The notes beneath the pieces are model-generated. The model was not told the origin of the DNA. It saw only the letters and a program-made list of their open reading frames with translations, and ran no database searches. This document shows, piece after piece, positions 1-6,834 of a DNA stretch of 64,000 nt. The DNA is taken from assembly GCA_018402445.1 (NCBI GenBank), contig JAGYIT010000011.1, forward strand, positions 1 to 64,000, written 5' to 3'. Positions within the stretch are counted from its first letter, which is position 1; every line of letters starts with the position of its first letter. This stretch comes from Akkermansiaceae bacterium. GTDB lineage: Bacteria; Verrucomicrobiota; Verrucomicrobiia; Verrucomicrobiales; Akkermansiaceae. Made by a program: the position numbers and the translations under genes.

Positions 1-1
1 G

Positions 2-42
2 GCTTCATCGCAACATTTATTGGAATTATGTTGCGATGAAGC
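2..42. repeat. perfect 15-bp inverted repeat
   Basis: GCTTCATCGCAACAT at 2-16 is mirrored exactly by ATGTTGCGATGAAGC at 28-42, with an 11-nt AT-rich loop. No U-run follows on either strand, so a simple terminator is not the best reading. It could be a transposon end, a recombination site or an operator. It lies next to a recombinase remnant, but the left side is cut off by the window start. Confidence 0.8.
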
Positions 43-77
43 ACCTGACTCGAATGGCAGTCCCATAGGAACGTGTT

Positions 78-216
78 CTAGATCTGTCCGTCCTTGGGCA
101 TGATCGAGAACCACTTGTCAGCCTCACTCTCGGTGGTCAGTTCCCGGTAGTGTTTGAAGATGATCGACGGCGAGTTGCTGTCCTCCAGCGCGACTTGATC
201 GGCACTCTGGACGATG
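78..216 (-). pseudogene. tyrosine recombinase 3'-end remnant, copy 1
   Basis: Read on the minus strand this encodes only the last ~45 residues of a verrucomicrobial phage-type integrase: an EDSNSPSIIFKHYRELTT segment, where the HxxxY-type tail carries the family's catalytic tyrosine, then DKWFSIMPKDGQI and a TAG stop at 78-80. Nothing upstream of 216 continues the domain; the sequence changes abruptly into the toxin gene. The same tail recurs at 1874-1985 and 3219-3425 with different decay. Assignment to the integrase family is from the recognisable C-terminal motif; the rest of the gene is absent. Confidence 0.6.
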
Positions 217-253
217 GCGTTCCGCGTCGGTTAGACTTCATGGCGCGCAAGAT

Positions 254-580
254 TCAGGCGGCCTCACAATTCAAGCCACTTCCGCACAAGGTATCGAGTG
301 CAGTCCGGTCGGTTGCGGTGATTTTACCGACCACCTTCCGCACCAGGCGCACCTCCACAGTGCAGATTTGCCCCTTGATACCGCTCGGAACATTAAGAGC
401 TGCCTCCGCCCACTGGCCGATGATCAAATCAGCGTTTTGCAATTGCGAAGTCACCGGCACCACGAGCAAATCGCCCGGCCAGCTGCCGTGACCCACCACA
501 ACCGCGGGCCTCACCTTGGAACTGCTCAAATCCGTAAACGGGATCGGCAGCAGAACCAGATCATCGCGTGAGCAGAACAT
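254..580 (-). CDS. PemK/MazF-like toxin, type II TA
   Basis: A 108-residue protein of the CcdB/PemK/MazF growth-inhibitor fold, whose members are usually sequence-specific endoribonucleases. Family signs are an N-terminal DLVLLPIPFTDLSSSKVRP block, then a VPVTSQ strand and the C-terminal KVVGKIT segment. The ATG at 580 is chosen because it starts just before the conserved FCSRDDLVLLP and lies inside the end of the upstream antitoxin gene (20-bp overlap), as expected for translational coupling. Longer starts up to 613 would deepen the overlap without adding conserved sequence. The gene is oriented with the antitoxin first. It lies directly beside a recombinase remnant, so it probably arrived by transfer. 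Confidence 0.8.
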   Translation of the reverse strand: MFCSRDDLVLLPIPFTDLSSSKVRPAVVVGHGSWPGDLLVVPVTSQLQNADLIIGQWAEAALNVPSGIKGQICTVEVRLVRKVVGKITATDRTALDTLCGSGLNCEAA

Positions 581-782
581 TGTAAACCTCATCAGCCTCG
601 TTGTCCCAGACACCCATCAGCGACCGTCTGCCCTGATTGAGCCACTCTCGGCGCTCGGCGTCGCCCTCCTGTCCACTCTCCAGGGAGATTTGCACCACCG
701 AGTTTTCGGCCAACTCCAATGGCTCAAGCGGCCGGAATTTTCCACCCTCGTAAATGGCACTGATCGCAACCGTCACACGCAT
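561..782 (-). CDS. DUF104/AF2212-like antitoxin
   Basis: A 73-residue protein with the N-terminal pattern of the AF2212/DUF104 antitoxin family: AISAIYEGGKFRPLEPLEL followed by a strand and a charged helix (QEGDAERREWLNQ). Members pair with PIN or PemK-type toxins. It is transcribed first and its 3' end overlaps the toxin gene by 20 bp, the standard order for an autoregulated type II module. Binding to the toxin and to its own promoter is inferred from the family and the layout. The DNA upstream (783-830) is shared with the divergent small ORF at 830. Confidence 0.75.
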   Translation of the reverse strand: MRVTVAISAIYEGGKFRPLEPLELAENSVVQISLESGQEGDAERREWLNQGRRSLMGVWDNEADEVYNVLLTR

Positions 783-829
783 ATCGTACCCAACATTTCC
801 CTTCGATCAAACCCTTTCTCGAGCACCAT

Positions 830-1045
830 ATGGACAACCGCCTCCGAGTCGCCATGAAAGCGCTCAAATACCTCACCTACGTCGGGAAACTCGCCGGATT
901 CGTCTCCGCCCTCAACGACATCCCCTTCGTCGATCCAGCGGTCGGGGTGATCATCTTCGCCGCCGCCTCCCTCCTCAAGGACACGGTGAACCGCATCGGT
1001 GACCTGCTGGAGGACGGGTTGCCGAACTCCAGCTTCAAGGGATGA
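830..1045 (+). CDS. small conserved hypothetical protein
   Basis: A 71-residue protein with a basic N-terminal helix (NRLRVAMKALKYL), a hydrophobic middle (GVIIFAAASLL) that could be one amphipathic or membrane-associated helix, and an acidic end. I do not recognise a family. Evidence that it is a real gene is that its 3' two-thirds recurs at 3448-3607 as a near-identical but frameshifted copy, so this reading frame was once under use. It is divergent from the antitoxin gene and close to it. The ATG at 830 gives the longest form; an internal ATG at 854 is possible. Confidence 0.45.
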   Translation: MDNRLRVAMKALKYLTYVGKLAGFVSALNDIPFVDPAVGVIIFAAASLLKDTVNRIGDLLEDGLPNSSFKG

Positions 1046-1088
1046 GCGGTACGGTGCCATTCCGGGAGTTTGCACGGGAGGCATGAAA

Positions 1089-1128
1089 GAGCCGGTGGGT
1101 TGGACCGGAGGGCGGGGAAAAGGGGTTT
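1089..1128. repeat. direct repeat flanking lipoprotein gene, copy 1
   Basis: This ~40-bp stretch matches 1609-1647 closely. Shared blocks are GAGCCGGTGG and ACCGGAGGGCGGGGAAA followed by GGGGTT. Each copy contains CCGGT and ACCGG facing each other across a 6-7 nt loop. The pair brackets the lipoprotein gene at 1183-1542, as expected for a cassette or a duplication-bounded insertion. Confidence 0.7.
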
Positions 1129-1182
1129 GACGAACGGCCTGCAGCCAGATTGACCGTGGACGGCAGAAAGAAAGCTCCAGCC

Positions 1183-1542
1183 CTACCTGCGGATGATGTG
1201 GGGCCGACTTTCGTGGATCTTCTTGCTTCTGACTTGGTTGTCGCTGTCCGAATCACCATTCCGGTACGCGACAACGATGTAACGACCATCGTACATGTCC
1301 CAGAGATCATATCGACCGAAGGCACTGCTCTTCTGGCCGGTAACCTTGCCCACGCCCGTTTCGTCGGGAGATCCGAGTAACTCTCTCACCTTGAACAGCT
1401 TCATGGAAGTGCTGATCTTGTTGAAACTCTCATCGGAGACCTCTCCGCATCCCGCCACGGCCAGTAGCATGGTGAGCGCGAGGAGGCTCTTGATCAGTCG
1501 TCCGGCGAGCCCGGTGGTGGATGTAGTGGTGGGATTCAACAT
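1183..1542 (-). CDS. small outer-membrane-type lipoprotein, BamE/DUF3862-like
   Basis: A 119-residue protein with a basic N-terminus, a hydrophobic signal segment (LIKSLLALTMLLAVAGC) and a lipobox ending LAVAGC, so lipidation at Cys32 is expected. The mature part contains VRELLGSPDETG followed by aromatic strands (YDLWDMYDGRYIVVAYRNG), resembling the helix-then-strand pattern of SmpA/OmlA/BamE and DUF3862 proteins. Function is unknown; a role in envelope assembly is only a family-level guess. It has no co-oriented neighbour and is bracketed by direct repeats at 1089 and 1609, which suggests it was acquired as a unit. Confidence 0.65.
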   Translation of the reverse strand: MLNPTTTSTTGLAGRLIKSLLALTMLLAVAGCGEVSDESFNKISTSMKLFKVRELLGSPDETGVGKVTGQKSSAFGRYDLWDMYDGRYIVVAYRNGDSDSDNQVRSKKIHESRPHIIRR

Positions 1543-1608
1543 GGAGGAACTACAAAATGCTAATGAATGAATGCTAGGAATTTGCTTTTGGGGTTGAGGC
1601 CGTTAAGG

Positions 1609-1647
1609 GAGCCGGTGGCCAGACCGGAGGGCGGGGAAATGGGGTTG
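1609..1647. repeat. direct repeat flanking lipoprotein gene, copy 2
   Basis: Second copy of the element at 1089-1128, with the same CCGGT/ACCGG dyad but a different loop. The DNA from 1648 to about 1750 has no gene; part of it (from about 1678) resembles 3030-3100 and belongs to the integrase-tail repeat. Confidence 0.7.
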
Positions 1648-1752
1648 GGAATTCTCTGCGGTTTCAGTTTGTTGTGATCTTATCTATCCAAACCGCTCTG
1701 CCAAGATTTTTCCGTAACGGTTTATTTTCTGCTGAGGACTTCGTCCCCCCCC

Positions 1753-1880
1753 GTATTTAGCGTTTGGAACCGCGTAGGAGCACGTTCCAGCCGCGCAAGG
1801 GAAGGCAATATCCCATCCCCTCTCATGACCGTTCCGAGTCGGTTAGGCTTGTTGGCGCGCGGATAGGACGGGATCAACGG
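1753..1880. repeat. conserved integrase-downstream repeat, copy A
   Basis: The block beginning GCGTTTGGAACCGCGTAGG and ending GGCTTGTTGGCGCGCGGATA is shared with 3095-3210 and, in part, with 3670-3750. It lies just past the stop codon of an integrase remnant in the first two copies, so the repeat unit is integrase 3' end plus its flank. This arrangement resembles an attachment-site region carried with a recombinase gene. No tRNA homology was noticed in it. Confidence 0.7.
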
Positions 1881-1985
1881 CATTCCACTCCATTGAGGAT
1901 CACGCGCCGCTTCTTGCGGTCATATCGGAAAGTTTTTTCCCACTGGCCTTCTTTGGGCACCATCTTCAGAAAGCCCGGCTTCATG
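1874..1985 (-). pseudogene. tyrosine recombinase 3'-end remnant, copy 2
   Basis: The minus strand reads GFLKMVPKEGQWEKTFRYD and then KKRRVILNGVECR before a TGA at 1874-1876. This is the extreme C-terminus of the same integrase type as at 3219-3425. It breaks off at a tandem 14-bp repeat (GGCTTCATGAATTC/G, about 1977-2006), after which the PIN toxin gene begins. Confidence 0.55.
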
Positions 1986-2009
1986 AATTCGGCTTCATGA
2001 ATTGTGCCC

Positions 2010-2411
2010 TCACGGGCAAATCAACTTCACCTTCGGGAAATACGTCCGATACCGCGCGGCATCGCGTGTCAACAACACCAGCCCTTCCGCCTCTGCATGG
2101 GCACCGATGAAAAAGTCGGGCAGTGGAGCTGTCCGTTGGCCGCCGGATTTGCGGTAGGCCTGAAACGCACGGGCCGCAGGAAATCCTGCCGAAAACGGTA
2201 AGGTCAGGCGGCGGAAATCCGAGGGAGGTACCAGATTCAAATCCAGTTCCCGCGCGTTCCGGTAGAGGGGGGCGAGTTCAGCGTAGATGACCGGATTGAT
2301 GGCGGCCTCCCGCGTGTTGATCAAGGAAGCAAGCTGCCCGCTCGACCATTCAAACCAAACCGCGTCCTGGGTCGCGATATCGAGCAGCACGTTGGTATCG
2401 ACTAGAACCAT
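2010..2411 (-). CDS. vapC: PIN-domain toxin VapC
   Basis: A 133-residue PIN-domain protein, expected to be a Mg-dependent ribonuclease toxin. It starts with the hallmark MVLVDTNVLLDI (first acidic residue Asp5), has a conserved Glu in NPVIYAELAPLY, and the later PLPDFFIGAHAEAEGL and LLTRDAARYRTYF blocks that supply the other acidic residues. Length is normal for VapC. It follows the AbrB-type antitoxin gene with a 4-bp gap. Its 3' end directly abuts an integrase remnant, so the module sits within a mosaic of transferred pieces. Confidence 0.9.
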   Translation of the reverse strand: MVLVDTNVLLDIATQDAVWFEWSSGQLASLINTREAAINPVIYAELAPLYRNARELDLNLVPPSDFRRLTLPFSAGFPAARAFQAYRKSGGQRTAPLPDFFIGAHAEAEGLVLLTRDAARYRTYFPKVKLICP

Positions 2412-2415
2412 GGGC

Positions 2416-2655
2416 TCAATCCTCCCCTCGGGTCATTGCCATGATTTCATCCGTGGTCATGCCTTTTTGGGCCGAACCCGCCGCCTTGGCCAGCCAATGA
2501 TCGAAGGCGCTCGCCTTCTTCCGGCTCCGCTTGCGCGGCTTCATCTGCAGAGTCCCTTCTGTGGCGACAAACTCAACCTCGGTTCCCGGTCGCAACCCGA
2601 AGCGTTCGCGCATGGCGATAGGGATGGTGATTTGGCCTTTAACCGTCACTTTCAT
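2416..2655 (-). CDS. vapB: AbrB/SpoVT-type antitoxin VapB
   Basis: A 79-residue antitoxin with the AbrB swapped-hairpin pattern at its N-terminus: MKVTVKGQITIPIAMRERFG, then a strand (TEVEFVATEGTLQM) and a basic, flexible C-terminal half ending in a short acidic tail that probably wraps the toxin. The ATG at 2655 is preferred over an upstream one at 2691 because the AbrB fold starts at KVTVKGQ. The DNA just upstream carries two direct repeats that look like the operator. Autorepression with VapC is inferred from the family. Confidence 0.88.
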   Translation of the reverse strand: MKVTVKGQITIPIAMRERFGLRPGTEVEFVATEGTLQMKPRKRSRKKASAFDHWLAKAAGSAQKGMTTDEIMAMTRGED

Positions 2656-2660
2656 GTGGT

Positions 2661-2687
2661 AAGTATTACTTCCAAGGGTATTACTTG
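2661..2687 (-). promoter_or_regulatory. putative vapBC operator
   Basis: Two direct copies of GTATTACTT (about 2663-2671 and 2679-2687), 16 bp apart, sit immediately upstream of the vapB start. AbrB-type antitoxins commonly bind such repeats in their own promoter. No experimental support; the assignment rests on position and repetition. Confidence 0.5.
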
Positions 2688-2691
2688 TCAA

Positions 2692-3094
2692 GTTGTTTGG
2701 TTTTACTTTATGCGGTAGCCATCCCTGAAACTTGATAGGGGCGAGCCGCCTAGCTAGGCCTTGCCGATGGAGAAACCCACCGCCTTTTCTAGGAAATGCC
2801 TTGGGGGGAGTTCGGTGCCGTTTTGGCGGAGGGCGCTGTTGGCGGTTTGTGGGTGTTTCTGGCTATCGGCACGACAGGTGTAGACTCTTGGGAATCCTTC
2901 CGCGCACTGGGAAAAGGAGGCATGGCGGAGGGTGGCGGCGATGAGGCCTGATTGCGATTGATACTACCACCAACCGGATTGGTGTCATCGTCATTCCGGC
3001 GGTTTTCTTTTGCCGCAAGCGTAGCTCTCAAAGCCGCTCTGATAACTTTTTTTCGTGACGATTTTTTGCAGATGATGGCCATCTCCCCCACCCC
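2692..3094. other. gap without a convincing gene
   Basis: A 100-codon minus-strand frame (2789-3091) is open and proline-rich near its end, but it has no recognisable domain, no clear ribosome site, and overlaps the start of the integrase-flank repeat. I treat it as unproven. The last part (from about 3030) belongs to the repeat seen upstream of 1753. Confidence 0.5.
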
Positions 3095-3210
3095 CAGATT
3101 TTGCGTTTAGAACCGCGTAGGAGCACGTGCCAACCACACAAGGGATACCGGTATCCCCCACCCTCTCACCTCCATTCCGCATCCGTTAGGCTTGTTGGCG
3201 CGCGGATAGG
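3095..3210. repeat. conserved integrase-downstream repeat, copy B
   Basis: Second long copy of the block at 1753-1880, sharing GAACCGCGTAGGAGCACGT and GTTAGGCTTGTTGGCGCGCG among other stretches. It again lies immediately past the stop codon of an integrase remnant. Confidence 0.7.
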
Positions 3211-3218
3211 ACGAGCGA

Positions 3219-3425
3219 TCATCGACATTCCACTCCGTTGAGGATCACCCGCCGCTTCTTGCGGTCATACCGGAAGGTGTTTTCCCACTGGCCTTCCTTG
3301 GGCAGGATGCTGAACCACTTCTCGGCGACCTCAGGTGTGGTGAGCTCGCGGTAGTGCTTGAAGATGATGGATGCCGAGTTTCCTGCCTCCAGCGTGACTT
3401 GATCGGCACTCTAGACGATGGCGAT
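3219..3425 (-). pseudogene. tyrosine recombinase 3'-end remnant, copy 3
   Basis: The longest of the three remnants. The minus strand reads DQVTLEAGNSASIIFKHYRE, then TPEVAEKWFSILPKEGQWEN and a basic tail KKRRVILNGVECR with a TGA at 3219-3221. The GNS...HYRE part corresponds to the C-terminal helix of phage-type integrases that carries the catalytic tyrosine. The upstream side joins directly to a decayed copy of the small ORF at 830, whereas in copy 1 a toxin-antitoxin module lies between the two. No catalytic Arg/His block remains. Confidence 0.65.
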
Positions 3426-3447
3426 GCGGTAGGAGATGAATAAATCC

Positions 3448-3607
3448 CGAAACTCGCCGGATTCGTCTCCGCCCTCAACGTCATTCCCTTTGCGATCCAG
3501 CGGTCGGGGTGCTCGTGTTCGCCGCCGCATCTCTAATCAAGGACACGGTGAACCGCATCGGTGACCTGGTGGACGACGGTTTGCCGAACTCCAGCTTCAA
3601 GGGATGA
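3448..3607 (+). pseudogene. frameshifted copy of the 830-1045 small ORF
   Basis: Nucleotides closely match 881-1045 to the shared stop codon, but one base is lost near the IPF codons, which throws the frame and gives an early stop. The 5' part is missing and replaced by the recombinase remnant. It is useful as a marker that the unit remnant-plus-small-ORF was duplicated. Confidence 0.75.
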
Positions 3608-3669
3608 GTGGCATCACCATATTTCGTACGTCACAAATCTGGTGTGAAGGAAGCGATTTTCCTACCTCG

Positions 3670-3750
3670 AATTGAGCGTTTGGAACCCGTAGGAGCACGT
3701 GCCGCTCGCGCAAGGGATGGCAATATCTCCTCCCCTCACGAGCATCCGTA
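3670..3750. repeat. conserved integrase-downstream repeat, partial copy C
   Basis: A third, shorter copy: GAGCGTTTGGAACCCGTAGG, then GCGCAAGGGATGGCAATATC and a CCCCTC stretch. No recombinase tail follows it; the IS256-family element begins about 100 bp further on and may have truncated it. Confidence 0.6.
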
Positions 3751-3857
3751 TTTGAGGCATTGATAGCTTTTACAGAAATAGATTTGTGCAGTCTTATGAT
3801 CGACTTGCGGTCCGCTGCAGATCACCCGTATGAGGCAAGAATTTGGGGAAATTTTTC

Positions 3858-5282
3858 TTTCCGTTAATCCGTTAGAATCTCAGCGGGCTGGCTGATGGAC
3901 ATTCGATAGGAGAATCCGGTCTCCCCTGCAAGCTCCGAATGATCTCCCACGCTGGGAAGGGCCGGTGGAGCCGACGAGGAGCGGAGCGACGAGGCGGCGG
4001 AACCGGCCCTTCCCAGCGCGGCGGCCAGATCCCCCAACTCCTTATGCCCCCGGACTCGCCGGAAGCCCTCCTGCGCCCGCAGCAACGCCACTCCCATCCA
4101 CCGCGTCAACTGGTCGGTCTTCGGGTTCCAGCGGCACACCTTGCCGAGCGTCCCGCGCGAGTTGCGCATCACGTTCTCGATGTGGTTGGTGCTCAAAAAA
4201 GTCACGTTGAGCGTCGCCGGGACATTAAGGCGATGGAACGCCAGGATGCCGTCCCTGCGGTTTTCCAACCCCTCCGCCGCCGCCAGGTTTTTGCCCCTGA
4301 CGTATTCCAGCAACTCCCCGAAAGCCTCTTCCCCCGCCTCCTCTCCCTGGACGCCACGCAACCGGTTCATGCGCTCCACCACCTCCTTCTGGTGCTTCCA
4401 GGAAAGTTTCCCGCACAGCCCGCGCTCGACATGCACCAGGCATTCCTGCTGCACCGCATCCGGCCAATAATGCCTCACCGCCTTGGCGATCGCCTCGCTG
4501 CCATCGCGGACAAGCAGCAGCCTCCGCGCCGTCCCCGCCTCCAATCCCCGCGCCTTGAGCCGCGCGAACAAGCCCTTGACCACTTCCGCGCTCTCGCTGC
4601 TGCCCTCCTCGAAATCCAGCAGATGCTTGTGCCCTTCGGAGTCGATGGCCAAAGCCACCACCACGCAACTCTCCTTACCCGGGAAAATCCCGTCCACCAT
4701 CATCGCCACCACATCGATCCCCGAAAGATCACGCCCCCGGAACTCGTCAAGAAGCTCCTTGCTGCGGGCTTTCCAGCCCTCGCAGACCGTGCTCGCGCTC
4801 ACGCCGAGCATCCTGCCTACGCCGTTGCCCGAAGCCCCGTGGCGGATGGACTCAAGCACCTCGTCGAACATCCCCTTGCGGCGTTTGACCTCGCCGTAGG
4901 ACTTCAGCCGCACCTCCCGCTCAAGGCCGCTCGGAAGCGTTTCACGCACCCTGCGTTTCGAGATGAGTTCCTTGCCCGCGGTGGTCTGGATGGTGACCAT
5001 CTCGCTCCCCGCACGCCGGTGGAGACTCTCCGAAGGCCGGTAGGTTTCGCCGCATAGCATGGTGACTTCCTGCTCGAACATCGCCAGGAGTCCGTCGCGC
5101 ACGATGCCGCGCAGCCGCTCTTGGAAAATCCCGTTAAAATCCTCAATCCCGGCTTGCTCCGGGGACTGTGTCGCTGTTTGTTTGGTCATGGTGTTGGTTG
5201 GTTTGTGTTTAATTCCAAACAGGCGATGTCGGAACATCGCCCGATCAACCAGCACCAATAAATTTTAACATTTTAACGGGAA
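3858..5282. mobile_element. IS256-family insertion sequence
   Basis: The element consists of one transposase gene and flanks. Candidate imperfect terminal inverted repeats are 3858-3877 and 5263-5282, which agree at about 15 of 20 positions around a CCGTTAA core. I could not find a clear 8-bp target duplication next to them, so the exact ends are uncertain. Just outside the right end is GAAAAAATC facing GATTTTTTTC (about 5280-5307), which may be part of the true end or a transcription barrier. Confidence 0.6.
3864..5189 (-). CDS. IS256-family (mutator-type) transposase
   Basis: A 441-residue DDE transposase. The first catalytic Asp is in the VVAMMVDGIFPGK block, the second in LLVRDGSEAIAKAV followed by the family hallmark AVQQECLVHVERG, and the last acidic residue is in STNHIENVMRNSRG before a K/RW block. 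The ATG at 5189 is preferred over an upstream one at 5258 because it precedes the usual hydrophilic start (MTKQTATQSP). The frame is intact and length is typical, so the element may still be active. The serine/alanine-rich C-terminal ~40 residues are longer than usual. The element sits in the accessory island, next to recombinase debris. Confidence 0.92.
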   Translation of the reverse strand: MTKQTATQSPEQAGIEDFNGIFQERLRGIVRDGLLAMFEQEVTMLCGETYRPSESLHRRAGSEMVTIQTTAGKELISKRRVRETLPSGLEREVRLKSYGEVKRRKGMFDEVLESIRHGASGNGVGRMLGVSASTVCEGWKARSKELLDEFRGRDLSGIDVVAMMVDGIFPGKESCVVVALAIDSEGHKHLLDFEEGSSESAEVVKGLFARLKARGLEAGTARRLLLVRDGSEAIAKAVRHYWPDAVQQECLVHVERGLCGKLSWKHQKEVVERMNRLRGVQGEEAGEEAFGELLEYVRGKNLAAAEGLENRRDGILAFHRLNVPATLNVTFLSTNHIENVMRNSRGTLGKVCRWNPKTDQLTRWMGVALLRAQEGFRRVRGHKELGDLAAALGRAGSAASSLRSSSAPPALPSVGDHSELAGETGFSYRMSISQPAEILTD

Positions 5283-5358
5283 AAAATCCGCTTCCGATTT
5301 TTTTCGATTATTTTCACTTTTCTTCACACGAGAGATTTTTTGACAGGATAAAGTTGGG

Positions 5359-5589
5359 GTGAAAACTCAACCAAAACGAAAAAGGCCGAAGTCACCGATG
5401 ATTCAATTTGCCGAGGAATGCGCCCCCTTGGTGCTCATTTCCAAAGCCTCTTTGGAGACCGGCCTGACCGAGCGGCAGATCCGCGATACCGGGATCGATC
5501 TCCGTAGAATTGGTACCGCCGATTATATCCGCCCGACAGAGCTCAACGCCTGGATTCTCAAAGGTCCGCAGGAAGAAAGCCAGTCATGA
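5359..5589 (+). CDS. small AlpA/excisionase-like DNA-binding protein
   Basis: A 76-residue basic protein. The middle (LISKASLETGLTERQIRDTG) looks like a winged-helix or MerR/AlpA-type helix-turn-helix, followed by a short wing (RIGTADYIRPTELNAW) typical of excisionase-like proteins. The longest start is GTG at 5359; an ATG at 5398 would keep the whole predicted DNA-binding part. A TTGACA box lies just upstream at about 5339. Its place beside an IS and an AbiE module suggests a phage- or island-derived regulator. No family name can be given with certainty. Confidence 0.5.
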   Translation: MKTQPKRKRPKSPMIQFAEECAPLVLISKASLETGLTERQIRDTGIDLRRIGTADYIRPTELNAWILKGPQEESQS

Positions 5590-5967
5590 ACGGGTGTGAT
5601 TTTCTCCGGACGCGCCGGAGTGAAAGAACTGGCTGCTAACTCCCTTGAATTCATCGGGGCAAGGTGCGCGCTAAAATCACCCGATCTGCCAGATACCCAA
5701 TGCCCTACGATCCAAAGAAAATCATTTTTCCCATTCATTTAGAGGAATTTGTAAATCACGGACTTTACCATGAACCCTCCTGTTCCAGACATCCCACTGC
5801 AATCGCAGCCATTTTCCTGCCGAACTCCAATCGAGTTCGTCGAGGCTGCTCAGCCGAGAATCGAAATCACCTCAGGGCATCGATCCTGAGATTGGTCTAT
5901 GAACCGAAACATTTGATAGCGCACGCCGCTATCCGAGCGATGCCCAAAGGAGCGAAGATCTTCTCGA
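5590..5967. other. gap without a convincing gene
   Basis: No frame here has a recognisable product. The stretch holds a small dyad (CCGG ACGC GCCGG near 5608) and GTGATTTT paired at distance with AAAATCACCC (about 5597 and 5672). It lies downstream of the convergent ends of the excisionase-like gene and the AbiEii gene, and may contain their transcription ends. Confidence 0.4.
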
Positions 5968-6834
5968 TCATCCCTCCCCCAACCGGCCAGCCAGCCCGTC
6001 GAAGAAGTCACGCGACCACAACTGTAGTTCCCGCGGATCGGGCAGGAACACCCGGACTTCATCGGCCGCCTGCTTGAAGTCGATTGCGGCGAACCGATCA
6101 CGGAGCAAGTCCACCAACACATTCCGGGTGATCGTGCCGCCATTCCAGTGGCCCGACTGCCGCATCCTTGCCTCCAGATGACCCAGGTTCGGTTGGATGC
6201 CGCGCCCCACATACCAGACGAAGTCGTAGAAATCCCGCCCCTTGACCCGGCTCTTCCATCCCCGGCAGAGCACCGCGTGCAGCTTGCCCGCAAACAGGCT
6301 GGGCAGGTCGTAGAGCCGGACCTGATAGGGAGTTGGCAGGAGCTGCGTTCGCACCTCGGTCGTTGCGTTCGGCGGCGGTTCGGTATCCATCTCCAGCTTG
6401 ATCTGGAGTTTCTGGCTCTGCGGCAGCCTGCTGGCGAGATCCGCCGGTGCGCCGATGTGGAGGAGATTGAGCTGTGTGCTGCCCTTGAGGAAAGCCGACT
6501 CGATACCGGACTCTCCGCCCGCCGATTTCGGCTCCGTCTCGAAGGAGAAGCCCCAGGATTCCAGTTCGGCGGCCACTCCCGGCAGAAAGCGTTCCAGCCG
6601 GGTGACATTACCGGGTTCCACCAGTGTGAAATCGAGATCCTCCGAAAACCGCCGCAGTCCGTGGAAGATCCGCAGGGCCGTGCCGCCATAGAAGGCCGCA
6701 TGCTCGAAGAAGCCTCCGCGCCACAATCCAAGCAGCGCGATTTCCTGCACGATCTCACGGGCAGCGTTCTGATAGTCGGCGGGCGTCTCCGGCCGGTAGG
6801 CCTCCAACATGTCCTTGAGGGCGGGGTTCATCAT
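5968..6834 (-). CDS. abiEii: AbiEii-type nucleotidyltransferase toxin
   Basis: A 288-residue protein of the DUF1814/AbiEii nucleotidyltransferase family, the toxin of type IV toxin-antitoxin and abortive-infection modules. Visible family blocks are AFYGGTALRIFHGLRRFSED with DLDFTL (the GGTALR and SEDLDF motifs that bind nucleotide and metal), then KLQIKLEMDT, the DLPSLFAGKLHAVL segment and KGRDFYDFVWYVGRG. All motifs look intact. Its ATG overlaps the stop of the upstream antitoxin gene by 4 bp, so the two are translationally coupled. In known systems the enzyme modifies tRNA or related targets; the target here is unknown. Confidence 0.93.
   Translation of the reverse strand: MMNPALKDMLEAYRPETPADYQNAAREIVQEIALLGLWRGGFFEHAAFYGGTALRIFHGLRRFSEDLDFTLVEPGNVTRLERFLPGVAAELESWGFSFETEPKSAGGESGIESAFLKGSTQLNLLHIGAPADLASRLPQSQKLQIKLEMDTEPPPNATTEVRTQLLPTPYQVRLYDLPSLFAGKLHAVLCRGWKSRVKGRDFYDFVWYVGRGIQPNLGHLEARMRQSGHWNGGTITRNVLVDLLRDRFAAIDFKQAADEVRVFLPDPRELQLWSRDFFDGLAGRLGEG

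Noticed and set aside
2789..3091. 100-codon minus-strand frame with Pro-rich end
   Set aside because: No domain and overlap with repeat DNA; noted in the gap entry but not called as a gene.
1753..3750. Integron attC array
   Set aside because: The repeats lack the GTTRRRY/RYYYAAC core pairs and the palindromic shape of attC; a recombinase-tail duplication explains them better.
3939..5057. 372-codon plus-strand open frame
   Set aside because: Antisense to the IS256 transposase; Pro/Arg/His-rich shadow.
5278..5307. GAAAAAATC/GATTTTTTTC dyad as a gene terminator
   Set aside because: No gene ends into it in the right orientation; it is more likely part of the IS border, so it was only mentioned there.
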